NCBI GenBank assembly: GCA_965204415.1
Contig: CBDBEL010000004.1
Coordinates: 1,550,001 to 1,614,000, forward strand
DNA from: Aldehydirespirator sp965204415
GTDB lineage: Bacteria > Actinomycetota > Acidimicrobiia > Acidimicrobiales > Aldehydirespiratoraceae
Reading direction: 5' to 3'
DNA length: 64,000 nt
How positions within the stretch are numbered: position 1 is the first letter of the stretch; every line of letters starts with the position of its first letter. Positions 24,776 to 32,649 of this stretch are shown here, piece after piece. Both the position numbers and the translations under genes were made by a program. The notes under the pieces were generated by a model. The model did not search any database. It saw only the letters and a program-made list of their open reading frames with translations, and had not been told where the DNA came from.

Positions 24776-25618
24776 CTAGGGCAGCACGCCCCCGTCTATT
24801 GGTATCAGGGCGCCGTTGATGTAAGCGGCGGCAGGTGACGCCAGGAACACCACCAGCCGGGCCACCTCGTCGGCAGTGCCCCACCGGCCCAGCGGCACCT
24901 CTGAGACCAGCATCTCGCCGGCCTCGTCGTCCGTCACGCCGGCCAGGCCGGCGACCAGCCTGCGGTTGGCCACCGCCATCTGGGTGTCGATGGGACCGGG
25001 GCACACGCCCACGCAGCGGATCCCGTCGCGCCCGTGCTCCTTTGCGATGAGCTTGGTCATGGCGGTCAGGCCGAACTTGGTGACGTTGTAAGCGCCGTAC
25101 CCGGCATCGGACACCAGTCCCCCGATCGACACGTTGTTGACGATCACTCCCCGGCCGGTCTCGATCATCGGGCGGAGCGCCAGCAGCGCCATCCGTCTCG
25201 ACCCCATGACGTTGACCTGCCACGACAGGTTCCACTGCTCCTCGGTCTGGTCGACGAAGCGGCCAACCCCCGTGGTGGCGCCGGCGTTGTTGAACAGGAT
25301 GTCGAGCGAGCCCAGGTCCTGGAGCGTGCGCTCGACAACCGCCTCGGCCTGGGCCTGGTCGGTTACGTCCAGTGGGGCCGCGAAGCTCCTGACTCCGTAC
25401 TGGTCGCGCAGCTCGGCGGCCAGCGCCTCCAGCGCGGCCAGATCGTCGCCCAGGCCGTGGGTGGGGTCCTGGCGCAGCTCGGGACGGTCGCGGGCCAGGT
25501 CGGTGACGACCACGTCGGCGCCGGCCTCGGCCAGCCGCCGAGCGGTCGCCTCGCCCATCCCGGTGGCACGGCCCGCGCCGGTGACCAGCGCCACCTGTCC
25601 GGCCAGTAAGCCGGTCAT
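24776..25618 (-). CDS. SDR-family NAD(P)-dependent oxidoreductase
   Basis: 280 residues. The cofactor loop VTGAGRATGMGEATA is of the longer type, with an insertion after the second strand (RDRPELRQDPTHGLGDDLAA), then LFNNAGATTG, catalytic Ser in NNVSIGG, and YNVTK. The ending YINGALIPIDGGVLP is typical. ATG 25618 overlaps the stop of the upstream hydrolase gene (ATGA). It is the last of three coupled genes on the minus strand: SDR, CocE-type hydrolase, SDR. It may act on the alcohol released by the hydrolase. Confidence 0.92.
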   Translation of the reverse strand: MTGLLAGQVALVTGAGRATGMGEATARRLAEAGADVVVTDLARDRPELRQDPTHGLGDDLAALEALAAELRDQYGVRSFAAPLDVTDQAQAEAVVERTLQDLGSLDILFNNAGATTGVGRFVDQTEEQWNLSWQVNVMGSRRMALLALRPMIETGRGVIVNNVSIGGLVSDAGYGAYNVTKFGLTAMTKLIAKEHGRDGIRCVGVCPGPIDTQMAVANRRLVAGLAGVTDDEAGEMLVSEVPLGRWGTADEVARLVVFLASPAAAYINGALIPIDGGVLP

Positions 25619-27501
25619 GACCACCCTCCCAGCACCGGAATCTCCACCCTCGACGGACAGTCAGAGCCCCGATGGACTCCGACGACCGCAGGGGGTTCGA
25701 GCCGCGGAGTTCGGTGACTGGCCTGATCGGCGCCGGTGACGGTCAGCCGCAGCCGGTGACCGGCCCGCAATCGAGTGGCGACCGGCTGGAGATCGAAGGC
25801 CAGCTCGACCGGTCCGCCGCCCGCATCGGCGATTGCGGCCGACGCATCATCGGCACCGCAGGGGTGCCACGGCAGACCCAGATACTCGTAAGGGGGAGCA
25901 TCTGTGGCTCGGTGGGAGAGCCGCAGACACCCCTCTGTGATGTAGCGCGAGAAGCCGTCAGGGCTGACCTCTTCGAGATACGCGAAGAAGTCCACTTCGG
26001 CCCGGTCGGCTCCATCGGCCGCAGCCCGCCCCTCGACATCGGCCTCGACCCAGAGATGCACCGACGGGTGGCCCACCAGGTCGCGGTCCTCAGGCAATGC
26101 GGGTGCGGTCCAGGTCAGGCCCCGGGCGTCGTTGGCGGCCATGTCGGGGTAGCCGAGGTGGTGACCCTCATCGAAGGCCACCGTGCGACCCTCGCCGCCG
26201 TAGAGGTTGGCCCACCGGTTGGCCTGTCCGGTGGTGGTCGAGTAGTCCACCGAGCAGCGGTCCACGGCCGCGGCCGCCGCCGGCCGGTCAGCGAGCGCGC
26301 CGTCGTTGGTCGAGGCCACCGTTCCCGTCGGCCCGCGGTCGAGATAGAGGGCCACACGGTCGGCGCCGGGCACGGGCCAGTCCGGGGCCGTTCGCCAGGG
26401 ATTCCCGCCGGCGCCCATCAGCCAGTACGTCACCGGCGCCTCGTCCATGATGCCGTTGTCGATCCCCTTGAGCCAGTAGTCGAACCAGCGGCGCTGCTCG
26501 GCCGCGAGGTCGAAGCCGTTCATCTCGGTGTGGTAGTTGGGGTCGATCGTCAGCTTGCTGGGATTGTCGAGGCCGGCGAAGGCCAGGCAGGCGTCCCGGG
26601 TGAACCCGTCGTACCAGCCCCCGTAGTTGTAGACGGCCGCCCCCGATGCGGAGATCTCGTCGCAGAGCCGGCCCGGGGACCGCGGCGCCCAGATCGGCTC
26701 GCCGTCCTCGGAGCTGTCGCGGTGAGGGTTGCTCTGGGCGAACTCCATCACGTTGCGATTGGTGAAGTGCTCCCGCCTGGCATCGCGGATCATCGTCCCG
26801 GCGGCATCGGCATCCACCGGTGCGGCCGGATGGTTGACCGCGGGTGTGCCGTCCCAGCGCTCGACCAGCATCGGGACACCGAGGTCGAGGGCCCGCACAC
26901 CGGCCGACCACATGGCGACCAGATCGTCGCGCATGATCCCGCCCGGGTAGATCACGTCGTAGGCGTCCCACCAGGCCATCTCGGGGAAGATCGCCTTGAG
27001 GTGCGGGGGCTGCTGGGCCGCGCACAGGTACTGGGTGATGCCCAGGTAGGACCGGCCGAACATGCCGATGTTGCCGTCGCTCCACGACTGTTCCGCCAAC
27101 CACTCGGTGACCTCGTAGGCGTCACGGCTCTCGGCCGGGCTGAACATGCCGTCGGAGCGTCCGAACGAAGCTCCCCCACCCCGTACGTCCACCACCACGA
27201 CCACGTACCCGTGGGCCACCAGGGGCAGCATCCGCTCGGCCCCCTCGATAGGGCCCATCTCGACTCGGCCCTCGGGATCGATCACGGCCCGGGTGTAGGG
27301 GGTGTGGGTCCACAGCACGGGCAACCGGTCGTCGTGGAGCTCGCCCGCCAGAGTGGGGCGGACGATGTCGGCCGCGAGGCGCACCCCGTCGCGCATGGTG
27401 ACATACACCGACGACCGGTTCCATCCGTCGTAGACCGCCTCGGTGTAGCCCTCGTATCGCCCGGGCTCAGAAATGCGCACGGGTGCCCCCGGGAGGGTCA
27501 T
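25615..27501 (-). CDS. CocE/NonD-family hydrolase (X-Pro dipeptidyl-peptidase S15 type)
   Basis: 628 residues, close to cocaine esterase and glutaryl-acylase-like enzymes. The alpha/beta-hydrolase domain holds the nucleophile Ser in GMFGRSYLGITQ. DGVRLAADIVRP at the N-terminus and VDVRGGGASFG before the nucleophile are S15 features. A helical cap follows, and the C-terminal jelly-roll domain (LVGHPSVHLWVEADVEG ... LRLTVTGADQASH) is typical. It hydrolyses an ester or amide; no signal peptide is seen, so it acts in the cytoplasm. ATG 27501 overlaps the stop of the SDR before it. Confidence 0.92.
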   Translation of the reverse strand: MTLPGAPVRISEPGRYEGYTEAVYDGWNRSSVYVTMRDGVRLAADIVRPTLAGELHDDRLPVLWTHTPYTRAVIDPEGRVEMGPIEGAERMLPLVAHGYVVVVVDVRGGGASFGRSDGMFSPAESRDAYEVTEWLAEQSWSDGNIGMFGRSYLGITQYLCAAQQPPHLKAIFPEMAWWDAYDVIYPGGIMRDDLVAMWSAGVRALDLGVPMLVERWDGTPAVNHPAAPVDADAAGTMIRDARREHFTNRNVMEFAQSNPHRDSSEDGEPIWAPRSPGRLCDEISASGAAVYNYGGWYDGFTRDACLAFAGLDNPSKLTIDPNYHTEMNGFDLAAEQRRWFDYWLKGIDNGIMDEAPVTYWLMGAGGNPWRTAPDWPVPGADRVALYLDRGPTGTVASTNDGALADRPAAAAAVDRCSVDYSTTTGQANRWANLYGGEGRTVAFDEGHHLGYPDMAANDARGLTWTAPALPEDRDLVGHPSVHLWVEADVEGRAAADGADRAEVDFFAYLEEVSPDGFSRYITEGCLRLSHRATDAPPYEYLGLPWHPCGADDASAAIADAGGGPVELAFDLQPVATRLRAGHRLRLTVTGADQASHRTPRLEPPAVVGVHRGSDCPSRVEIPVLGGWS

Positions 27502-28316
27502 GCCTCGGAGGGATCGGCCAGGTCCGCGGCGAGACGGGCCATCACCTCATGGCTGTAGCCGAGCGGGATGCCGTCGTGACAGCCGACGAGCGAGCCGGTG
27601 AGGGTCGCGCTGGCGTCGCTGATCAGGAAGTGGAACACCGGCGCCATCTCCGACGCCTTGCGGAACACGCCGTTGGCGGTCATGCGCCGGATCAGCTCCA
27701 GGTCGGGTGCCGACTCCGCCCCCATCTCGCTCTCCACGATGCCGGGCAGCACCGCGTTGACCCGGACCTGGCGCGTTCCCAGCTCCAGGGCCCACACCCG
27801 AACCAGGTGGTCGAGGGCGGCCTTGGAGGCGGCGTAGGCGGCCATGCCCGGCGCCGCCACCGAGCCGGCCGGCGAACTCGTCACGATGACCGATCCGTGG
27901 TCGCGCACCATGCCCACCCCGTGACGGAGGGCCCGCACCACTCCCAGGGTGTTGATGTCGATCACCCGCTCGAACACGTCCATGTCGAGGTCCTCGACCT
28001 CTCCGTGGTAGTCGTCGATGCCGGCGTTGAGGATCAGGGCGTCCAGAGCGTCGAACCGCTCGGACACGGCCCCGAGCGCCCGCTCGACCGAGGCGTCGTC
28101 GGCCACGTCCATCGTCACGAAGCCGGCTCCGATGCCGTCAGCGATCGCGCTGCCCTCGGGCCTGCGGCCACAGATCACCACCTGGGCGCCGCACTCGGCT
28201 AGGTGAGCCGCTGCCGCCAGGCCGATTCCGGCGGTTCCACCGGTGACCACCACCCTGCGGCCGGTCACGTCGAAGACATCGGCTGTGGCCGTCCGGGCTG
28301 TGCTTGTCTCGGTCAT
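27498..28316 (-). CDS. SDR-family NAD(P)-dependent oxidoreductase
   Basis: 272 residues. It has a short N-terminal extension, then VTGGTAGIGLAAAA, LILNAGID in place of NNAG, catalytic Ser in VTSSPAG, and YAASK. The C-terminus TGSLVGCHDGIPLGYSHEV diverges from the usual DGG ending. It is first of the three-gene unit SDR-hydrolase-SDR, each linked by an ATGA overlap. Upstream of its start at 28316 lies repeat copy B, beginning 11 bases away. Confidence 0.9.
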   Translation of the reverse strand: MTETSTARTATADVFDVTGRRVVVTGGTAGIGLAAAAHLAECGAQVVICGRRPEGSAIADGIGAGFVTMDVADDASVERALGAVSERFDALDALILNAGIDDYHGEVEDLDMDVFERVIDINTLGVVRALRHGVGMVRDHGSVIVTSSPAGSVAAPGMAAYAASKAALDHLVRVWALELGTRQVRVNAVLPGIVESEMGAESAPDLELIRRMTANGVFRKASEMAPVFHFLISDASATLTGSLVGCHDGIPLGYSHEVMARLAADLADPSEA

Positions 28317-28326
28317 GAGCTCACCC

Positions 28327-28465
28327 TAGAGGCCGAGCGAACAGGGAGCGTATCCGGCCCATACGGGCGAGGCCGTGGCCCGAGCGGCCCGTGAGCGCAG
28401 CGAACAAGAGCGGGAATGACCCCGTGACTACGCGACAGGCTCTCACCCATTTGCGCGCGCTCCTA
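28327..28465. repeat. Intergenic repeat element, copy B
   Basis: A 139-bp unit with ends TAGAGGCCGAGCG on the left and, in reverse complement, TAGGAGCGCGCGC on the right. These are imperfect inverted ends like those of copy A. Bases 28367-28418 are identical to the core of copy A, and both copies share a GGCTCTCACC segment after the core. It lies between the SDR start on the minus strand and the E1 fusion gene. From 28466 to 28573 I see no gene, only an ACGACGT direct repeat (in 28490-28525). Confidence 0.7.
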
Positions 28466-28573
28466 GTCAGCGAAACTCATGCTGTCTGCACGACGTAGAT
28501 ATGGAATCACAGGCGTACGACGTGATACACAAGCGTTTCCTACCCTAGAGTGTCGCCGTTGGCGGCTCACAGG

Positions 28574-28615
28574 GGCCTCGGCCCGAAAGGCCGGCGAGCG
28601 CAGCGAGCAGAGCGG
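28574..28615 (+). repeat. Degenerate core of the intergenic repeat, directly before the E1 fusion gene
   Basis: The segment aligns with the core of copies A to C: GGCC-CGGCCCGA-GGCC, then GCGAGCGCAGCGAGCA and GAGCGG. It ends six bases before the GGAA-type ribosome site of the gene at 28629. GGCC (28574-28577) can pair with the GGCC after GAAA, so it may fold into a leader hairpin. Confidence 0.5.
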
Positions 28616-28628
28616 AAGGAACGTGAGG

Positions 28629-30707
28629 ATGCGGCAGATCCTGGACCCGGCAGGCGAGCTAGTAGGGCCGGTCCCTGATCTTGACGACGGCCAGTTGGTC
28701 GACATGCTCCGCCTGCTGCTCACCACCCGGATGGCCGACGAGAAGCTGCTCAACCTCCAGCGGCAGGGACGCATGCCGGCCTATTACCAGGTGAGCGGCC
28801 AGGAGGCCCATGTAGGGGCCGCGCTGGCACTGCGGGAGACCGACTGGCTCTTCTCCGCTTACCGCGAGCTGGGCATGTGGCTGGCCCGGGGTATGAGCCC
28901 CATCGCCACGCTCGGGCTGTGGATGGGCGTGCCCGACGACGACGATCTCTGGGACGTCAACCGCTACCGGGTGACCAGGCTGAATGCCACCATCGGCACC
29001 CACCTGCCCCACGCGGTGGGCTTCGGCTACGCCGAGCGCCTCCAGAGGCGCGACACCGTGGCCATGGTGGTGTTCGGCGACGGCGCCACCTCGGAGTCCG
29101 ACTTCCACGCGGCCATGAACTTCGCCGGAGTGTGGAGGACCCCCACGGTGTTCCTGTGCCAGAACAACCAGGTGGCCCAGTCGACCACACTCGACAAGCA
29201 GACCGCGGCGGAGACGCTGGCCGTCAAGGCCGAGGCGTACGGATTCGCCGGGGATCTGGTGGACGGCATGGACCCGCTGGCCATGTACCAGACCGCCCGC
29301 GAGGCCATCGAGCGGGCCGCCAACGGCGAAGGCCCGACCCTCATCGAGATGCTCACCTACCGGTTCGCACCCCATTCCACCTACGACGGGACCCCGGTGT
29401 ACCGCACCACCGACGAGGAAGCCCGGTGGCGCGAGCGGGATCCCATCACCCGGATGCGGGCCTTCCTAGTGAACAAGGGCCTGTGGGAGGCCGACCAGGA
29501 GGACGGCATGCGGGCCGGGATCTCAGCCGAGCTCGAGGCCTTCGTCGACCAGCTCGAGGCCAGGTCCGGAGTGTCGCGCGACTACTCGCCCCGACATCTG
29601 TTCGCCCGGGCTCCGGCCTCGCTCGTCGAGCAGTTGCACCGCGAGCAGCAGGACGCCGGCGAGCCCGCCGCCACGCTGGATCCCGAGGAGGTGTGGGCGG
29701 TCGAGCCGGAGGTGTCACCCACCGGCGAGACCCGCCGGCTCGACATGACCGAGGCCCTCAAGCTGACGCTGCACTCGGCCTTCGAGCGGGATCCGTCGCT
29801 GGTGATCCTGGGCGAGGACGTCGGCGTGGAGGGAGGGGTGTTCCGGATCACCGAGGGCATGCACGAGCGCTTCGGCGAGGACCGGGTGATCGACACCCCC
29901 CTGTGCGAGACCGGCATCATGGGAACCGCGGTGGGGATGGCCATGGCCGGGCTGAAGCCGGTGGCTGAGATCGAGTTCGCGGGCTTCGTCTACCCCGCCT
30001 TCGACCAGCTCATCGGCCATGTGGCCCGCATCCGGTGGCGCTACCGGGGCCATCTCACCGCCCCGGTGGTGGCCCGGCTGCCGGTGGGCACCAACCTCGA
30101 CAACTTCGAGTTCCACACCGACTCGCCCGAGTCGTTCTTCACCCACGCGCCCGGGCTGGTGGTGGTGTACCCCTCAAACCCCTACGACGCCAAGGGCCTG
30201 ATGGAGTCGGCTCTGGCCAGCGAGGACCCGGTGGTGTTCCTGGAGCCCATCTCGCTGTACCGGGGCCTCAAGCAGGACGTGCCGGTCGAGCCCTACCGGA
30301 TCGGCTTCGGACGGGCCAGCGTGCTGCGCGGCGGCACCGACGTAACGGTGGTGTCGTGGGGCCCGCCGGTGCGCGAGGCGCTGAAGGCGGCCGAGGCGCT
30401 GGCCGCGGAGGGGGTGTCGGCCGAGGTGGTCGACCTGCGAACCCTGTATCCGTGGGACCGCGAGACCGTGCTGGACAGCGTGGAGAGGACCGGACGGCTG
30501 GTGGTGACCCATGAGGCCCACACCACCAGCGGGTTCGGGGCCGAGATCCTGGCCGCGGTCAGCGAGCAGGGCCTGTACTCGCTGGAGGCGCCGCCGGTGA
30601 GGGTGGCCCACATGGACGTGTTCTGGGGTCCCACCCAGCTCGAGCGCTACTCCATGATCACCGCCGACCGCATCACCGCCGGCATCCGCCGCGCCCTCGC
30701 CGGCTGA
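28629..30707 (+). CDS. Branched-chain-type 2-oxoacid dehydrogenase E1, alpha and beta fused
   Basis: 692 residues. Residues 1-360 are E1 alpha with the TPP motif GDG near 151 (VFGDGATSESDFHAAMNFAG ... LCQNN). Residues 365-692 are E1 beta (RLDMTEALKLTLHSAFERD, LGEDVGVEGGVF, DTPLCETGIMGTAVGMAMAG). The two chains are usually separate genes. The pattern fits branched-chain 2-oxoacid or pyruvate dehydrogenases of actinobacteria. ATG 28629 follows GGAAGGAA at a good distance; the frame is open further upstream through the repeat core, which I judge non-coding. The E2 gene follows. No E3 lipoamide dehydrogenase lies in the window. Confidence 0.92.
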   Translation: MRQILDPAGELVGPVPDLDDGQLVDMLRLLLTTRMADEKLLNLQRQGRMPAYYQVSGQEAHVGAALALRETDWLFSAYRELGMWLARGMSPIATLGLWMGVPDDDDLWDVNRYRVTRLNATIGTHLPHAVGFGYAERLQRRDTVAMVVFGDGATSESDFHAAMNFAGVWRTPTVFLCQNNQVAQSTTLDKQTAAETLAVKAEAYGFAGDLVDGMDPLAMYQTAREAIERAANGEGPTLIEMLTYRFAPHSTYDGTPVYRTTDEEARWRERDPITRMRAFLVNKGLWEADQEDGMRAGISAELEAFVDQLEARSGVSRDYSPRHLFARAPASLVEQLHREQQDAGEPAATLDPEEVWAVEPEVSPTGETRRLDMTEALKLTLHSAFERDPSLVILGEDVGVEGGVFRITEGMHERFGEDRVIDTPLCETGIMGTAVGMAMAGLKPVAEIEFAGFVYPAFDQLIGHVARIRWRYRGHLTAPVVARLPVGTNLDNFEFHTDSPESFFTHAPGLVVVYPSNPYDAKGLMESALASEDPVVFLEPISLYRGLKQDVPVEPYRIGFGRASVLRGGTDVTVVSWGPPVREALKAAEALAAEGVSAEVVDLRTLYPWDRETVLDSVERTGRLVVTHEAHTTSGFGAEILAAVSEQGLYSLEAPPVRVAHMDVFWGPTQLERYSMITADRITAGIRRALAG

Positions 30708-30808
30708 CATGGCGCGCGTCTTCAAAGTCCCTTCGGTGGCCCCCGGCCCGCGCCGCTCGACCGGGTGAGAGGCTGACATGGCGCGCGTCTTCAAGCTCCC
30801 TTCGGTGG
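30702..30808 (+). repeat. Direct duplication of the E2 gene start, 69-bp period
   Basis: Bases 30702-30739 and 30771-30808 match except for three bases (AAAGTCC versus AAGCTCC region). Each copy begins GGCTGACATGGCGCGCG, which in the first copy contains the E1 stop codon and an ATG. The duplication adds 69 bases between E1 and E2. Confidence 0.85.
30709..30768 (+). CDS. 19-codon open frame copied from the E2 start (leader-like)
   Basis: From ATG 30709, one base after the E1 stop, the frame reads MARVFKVPSVAPGPRRSTG and stops at TGA 30766-30768. The first ten residues match the E2 start except for K-V in place of K-L. It is too short for an enzyme. It could be a relic of duplication or a translated leader that couples E1 and E2 translation; its stop is nine bases before the E2 ATG. 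Confidence 0.4.
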   Translation: MARVFKVPSVAPGPRRSTG

Positions 30809-31950
30809 GCGACACCATGGTCGAGGGCGAGATCGTGGAGTGGCTGGTGGCCGTGGGCGACACCGTGGATCTCGACCAGCCCATCTGCTCGGTCGAGACC
30901 GACAAGTCGGTGGTGGAGATGACCACCCCCTACCGGGGAACGGTGCTGGCTCTCGGAGGCGGGCCCGGCGACGTCATCGAAGTGGGCGAGACCCTCATCG
31001 TTGTCGGCGAGCCCGGCGAGGAGGTCCCCGCCGAGGACGAACCCGGCCCCGCGACGGCAGCCGCCGGTTCGGTTGCTGCTCCGCACCCGGTGCCGGCAAC
31101 GGCTGCGCCCCGGCCTGCTGCCCCGGGCTCGGTCAAGGCGGTGCCCAAGGCCCGCAAGATGGCCCGCGAGCTGGGCATCGACCTGGCCGCCTTGGCCGGC
31201 ACCGGATCGGGCGGCTCAATCACCGTCGCCGACGTGGAGGCCGCCGCAGCCGCGCCGACGTCGGCGGCAGGCGGTGGCCGGCGGGAGCGGCTCTCGGCCA
31301 TCCGCCGCTCCATCGCTCGCCACATGACCGAGTCGATGCAGGTCCCGCAGTTCACGTCCATGGTGGACGTGGAGGCCAGCGGTCTGCTGGAGGCCCGAGC
31401 CGCCGCGTCCGCCGAGACCGGCTCGCGGGTGCCCCTCGATGCCCTGCTGGTCGCGCTGCTGGTCCCGGTACTGCGGGACCATCCCGTGATGAACGCCCGC
31501 CTCGACGGAGACGAGATCGAATACTTCGACCGCTACGACATCGGCGTGGCCGTCGACACCCCCGAGGGGCTGATGGTGCCGGTGGTTCGGGGCGCCGATG
31601 CCCTCGCGGTGCCGGAGCTGTCAGCGGAGATCCTGCGCCTGGCCGCCGCGGCCCGCGACCGCACCGTGACCCCCGACGAGCTGGCCGGGGCCACCACCAC
31701 CGTCAACAACGTGGGCGCGCTCGGGATGCTGGCCGGCACGCCCATGCTGCCGGTCGGTACCAGCATGATCGCCGCCTTCGGCATGGCCCGCCCGGTGGTG
31801 TGCCTGCGGGACGGCGCCGCGGTGGAGGCGCCGACCATGACGGTGTCGGCCACCTTCGACCACCGCATCATCGACGGCGGCGCCAGCGGCCGTTTCCTGG
31901 CCCAGCTCAAGCAGTCGATCGAGCAGGCGGCCCCCGGCGAAGTGAGCTGA
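30778..31950 (+). CDS. Dihydrolipoamide acyltransferase (E2) of the 2-oxoacid dehydrogenase complex
   Basis: 390 residues. A single lipoyl domain has the modified lysine at K43 (ETDKSVVEM). After an Ala/Pro linker, the peripheral-subunit-binding domain is at about 119-155 (PKARKMARELGIDLAALAGT). The catalytic domain follows (RRSIARHMTESMQVPQFT) with the active-site His in DHRIIDGG at 361-367. It moves the acyl group from E1-bound TPP through lipoate to CoA. ATG 30778 follows GAGAGG. A 69-bp duplication separates it from the E1 gene. It could in principle also serve the lipoyl-E1 alpha fusion at 1298-2806, which lacks an E2 core. Confidence 0.94.
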   Translation: MARVFKLPSVGDTMVEGEIVEWLVAVGDTVDLDQPICSVETDKSVVEMTTPYRGTVLALGGGPGDVIEVGETLIVVGEPGEEVPAEDEPGPATAAAGSVAAPHPVPATAAPRPAAPGSVKAVPKARKMARELGIDLAALAGTGSGGSITVADVEAAAAAPTSAAGGGRRERLSAIRRSIARHMTESMQVPQFTSMVDVEASGLLEARAAASAETGSRVPLDALLVALLVPVLRDHPVMNARLDGDEIEYFDRYDIGVAVDTPEGLMVPVVRGADALAVPELSAEILRLAAAARDRTVTPDELAGATTTVNNVGALGMLAGTPMLPVGTSMIAAFGMARPVVCLRDGAAVEAPTMTVSATFDHRIIDGGASGRFLAQLKQSIEQAAPGEVS

Positions 31951-31980
31951 TCGCCGAACCCGGCAACGCCGCACTCGATG

Positions 31981-32247
31981 TCACCGGTTGCGGTAGACAT
32001 CGCGACGGTGGCCCACGCGGATCACATGGACGACCAGCCGTGCGTCGATCACCTCATACAGGATCCGGTAGTCACCGACGCGCACGCGATAGACGGACTC
32101 CTCGCCTGCGAGCGCGACGCAGTTCGGCGGCCGAGGCTCATCGGCCAGGAGGTCAATCGCGGCTCGAACCCGGCGTTGCCCAGCGGGAGGCAACCCGGCG
32201 ATCGACTTGACCGCCCGGCGGGCGATCTCGACGGCGTACCGGCTCAC
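31981..32247 (-). CDS. relE: RelE/ParE-type toxin
   Basis: 88 residues. The family pattern is clear: YAVEIARRAVKSIAGLPPAG at the start, LADEPRPPNCVALAGEESVY, then YRVRVGDYRILYEVIDARLV and HVIRVGHRRDVYR. The conserved basic and tyrosine residues of RelE at the C-terminus (HRRDVYR) are present, so it is probably an active mRNA interferase. It overlaps the antitoxin by four bases, antitoxin first, the usual order. It is convergent with the E2 gene, 30 bases away. Confidence 0.9.
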   Translation of the reverse strand: MSRYAVEIARRAVKSIAGLPPAGQRRVRAAIDLLADEPRPPNCVALAGEESVYRVRVGDYRILYEVIDARLVVHVIRVGHRRDVYRNR

Positions 32248-32495
32248 CCGAGTCCCAGCGCAGCCTTGACCTCTTCCCAGGGCAGGTAGTCATCGTCGGC
32301 TCGCGCCGCAGCCAACTCGCGGCGGTCCGCAGCATCGTCCGCGCTTTCAACCAGGCGGTCAAATGCGCCGGCATCCAAGATCACCGCGACCCGCCGACCC
32401 CGGCGCGTCACCGAGACCGCCTCGCCCGACCGGCGAGACTCCTCGATCACCTGCGCCAGTCGGTTTCGTGCCTCGCTGACCGCCACTTCGTTCAT
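32244..32495 (-). CDS. relB: Phd/YefM-type antitoxin
   Basis: 83 residues from ATG 32495: MNEVAVSEARNRLAQVIEES, then GEAVSVTRRGRRVAVILDAG, the Phd/YefM DNA-binding fold. The acidic tail with DDDYLPWEEVKAALGLG is the toxin-binding part. A second in-frame ATG at 32510 would give MYDSYMNEV. A perfect palindrome at 32492-32512 covers both start codons, so the antitoxin probably represses its own translation start region or promoter. Symbol given by analogy with relBE. Confidence 0.88.
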   Translation of the reverse strand: MNEVAVSEARNRLAQVIEESRRSGEAVSVTRRGRRVAVILDAGAFDRLVESADDAADRRELAAARADDDYLPWEEVKAALGLG

Positions 32496-32512
32496 GTACG
32501 AATCGTACATGA
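32492..32512 (-). promoter_or_regulatory. Palindrome over the antitoxin start, probable autoregulatory operator
   Basis: TCATGTACG (32492-32500), AAT, CGTACATGA (32504-32512), with perfect nine-base arms. It spans the ATGs at 32495 and 32510. Phd/YefM antitoxins bind palindromes containing TGTACA-like cores near their promoters, and GTAC is present in each arm here. Confidence 0.7.
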
Positions 32513-32537
32513 GGAATCGGGACCACCACGGTGTGCA

Positions 32538-32563
32538 CCCTGAGAGCTTCGGGACTCTCAGGG
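32538..32563. promoter_or_regulatory. Hairpin in the divergent region before the exporter operon
   Basis: CCCTGAGAG (32538-32546), spacer CTTCGGGA, CTCTCAGGG (32555-32563), nine perfect pairs. It lies between the antitoxin and the ABC exporter. A possible exporter promoter follows: TTGGGG (32585-32590), 16 bases, TAGAGT (32607-32612). The hairpin may be an operator or an upstream structure; I cannot tell. Confidence 0.4.
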
Positions 32564-32649
32564 CAGGGTAAGGGAGATCCCCGGTTGGGGAGGGTCGGGT
32601 CGCTCGTAGAGTCCCGCGTGAGAGCACCCCTCAGCGCCTAGGAGAAATC

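Noticed and set aside
28479..28628. Upstream extension of the E1 fusion protein by 50 residues
   Set aside because: The extension runs through the repeat-family core and has no similarity to E1; the ATG at 28629 has a good ribosome site.
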